Part shown: positions 39,452-39,735 of the stretch, in pieces | Layout of the letters: every line of letters starts with the position of its first letter | Position numbering within the stretch: the first letter of the stretch is position 1 | The notes under the pieces: model-generated | Database searches by the model: none | What the model saw: only the letters and a program-made list of their open reading frames with translations | What the model was told of the DNA's origin: nothing | Position numbers and translations under genes: made by a program | DNA from: a bacterium | GTDB taxonomy: Bacteria > UBP14 > UBA6098 > JAFGQG01 | Length of the DNA: 39,735 nucleotides | Direction of reading: 5' to 3' | Assembly: GCA_016935765.1 (NCBI GenBank) | Contig: JAFGQG010000026.1 | Span: forward strand, 1 to 39,735

Positions 39452-39735
39452 GACTTTTTAATTCATATATTCAGTATTGAATATGGTCGGTTTTATAGTC
39501 TGAAACCCCTTTATTTCATTTAGTTAATTATTTTTGATTTATAAAAAACGCAATTCATTGATAAAAACCTCCCTCCACGTAATTCATGTAATCAACTCAG
39601 ATGTTCCTCCTTTGTCATTTCGAGACCGAACATTTGTTTTCAAAGCGGTTTTCATGATGCTCCATACGAGATGAATAGAATTAGACAGTTTTATCTTGTC
39701 GAGAAATCTATGTCAGTATTTGACCACGCTTAAAA
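39452..39735. other. AT-rich non-coding end of the window
   Basis: Upstream of the protease promoter candidate I see no convincing gene in the remaining 284 bases. Short frames occur on the - strand, such as one starting MTKEEHLS and stopping at once, but none has coding character. Apart from the split repeat-like words at 39611-39714 nothing was recognised. Confidence 0.6.
39611..39714. repeat. Split halves of a common palindromic repeat (tentative)
   Basis: TTTGTCATTTCGAGACCGAA (39611-39630) and TTGTCGAGAAATCTATGTC (39696-39714) resemble the left and right ends of the short GTCATTTCGAG...GTCGAGAAATCT elements scattered through many bacterial genomes. Here about 65 unrelated bases separate them. 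The resemblance is from memory and has not been tested. Confidence 0.35.

Overview
The window looks like chromosomal DNA from an uncultured, diderm (Gram-negative type) bacterium, probably a candidate phylum in or near the FCB group. The evidence is an MCE (Mla-type) outer-membrane lipid transporter, lipoprotein signals, FlgD-like / type IX-secretion-style C-terminal domains, and several TTGACA-like promoter boxes where the Bacteroidetes-type promoter would be expected in that phylum. The phylum cannot be fixed from this sequence alone. No rRNA, tRNA, CRISPR array, insertion sequence or phage gene was recognised.

Left part, + strand (1-7108): xseB (exonuclease VII small subunit) overlaps a TPR lipoprotein that starts at TTG 249 and ends in a FlgD-like Ig domain. 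A compact mlaE-mlaF-mlaD transporter operon follows, then gcvT (glycine cleavage T protein), a TtcA-type tRNA thiolation enzyme, and two tandem paralogous type IV pilins. Each pilin has the same bipartite promoter-like element upstream, and a clear terminator lies between them.

Right part, - strand (7210-39361), in transcription order: a secreted subtilisin-family protease with a type IX-like sorting domain (39361-37448); an 8150-codon ORF (37318-12866) for a giant exported Ig-like repeat protein; a 260-residue probable outer-membrane protein; an 862-residue exported TPR protein starting directly after its stop codon; a cyclophilin-type prolyl isomerase lipoprotein; and dxr (MEP isoprenoid pathway). 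The pilin and dxr blocks converge on a short spacer with a C10 run.

The giant gene is the outstanding feature, taking about 62% of the window. I count about 80 invasin/Big_1-like domains of roughly 95-100 residues with three levels of order. Two domain types, A and B, alternate through nearly the whole protein with alternating linkers. Five A-B pairs form a ten-domain super-unit, repeated five times with periods of 997, 980, 997, 997 and about 987 residues. Irregular tracts flank the array on both sides. The central super-units look most alike and the outer ones most diverged, as in higher-order satellite arrays. Its neighbours (protease, outer-membrane protein, TPR protein, lipoprotein prolyl isomerase) suggest, but do not prove, a cell-surface fibre system with its own export, folding or processing partners.
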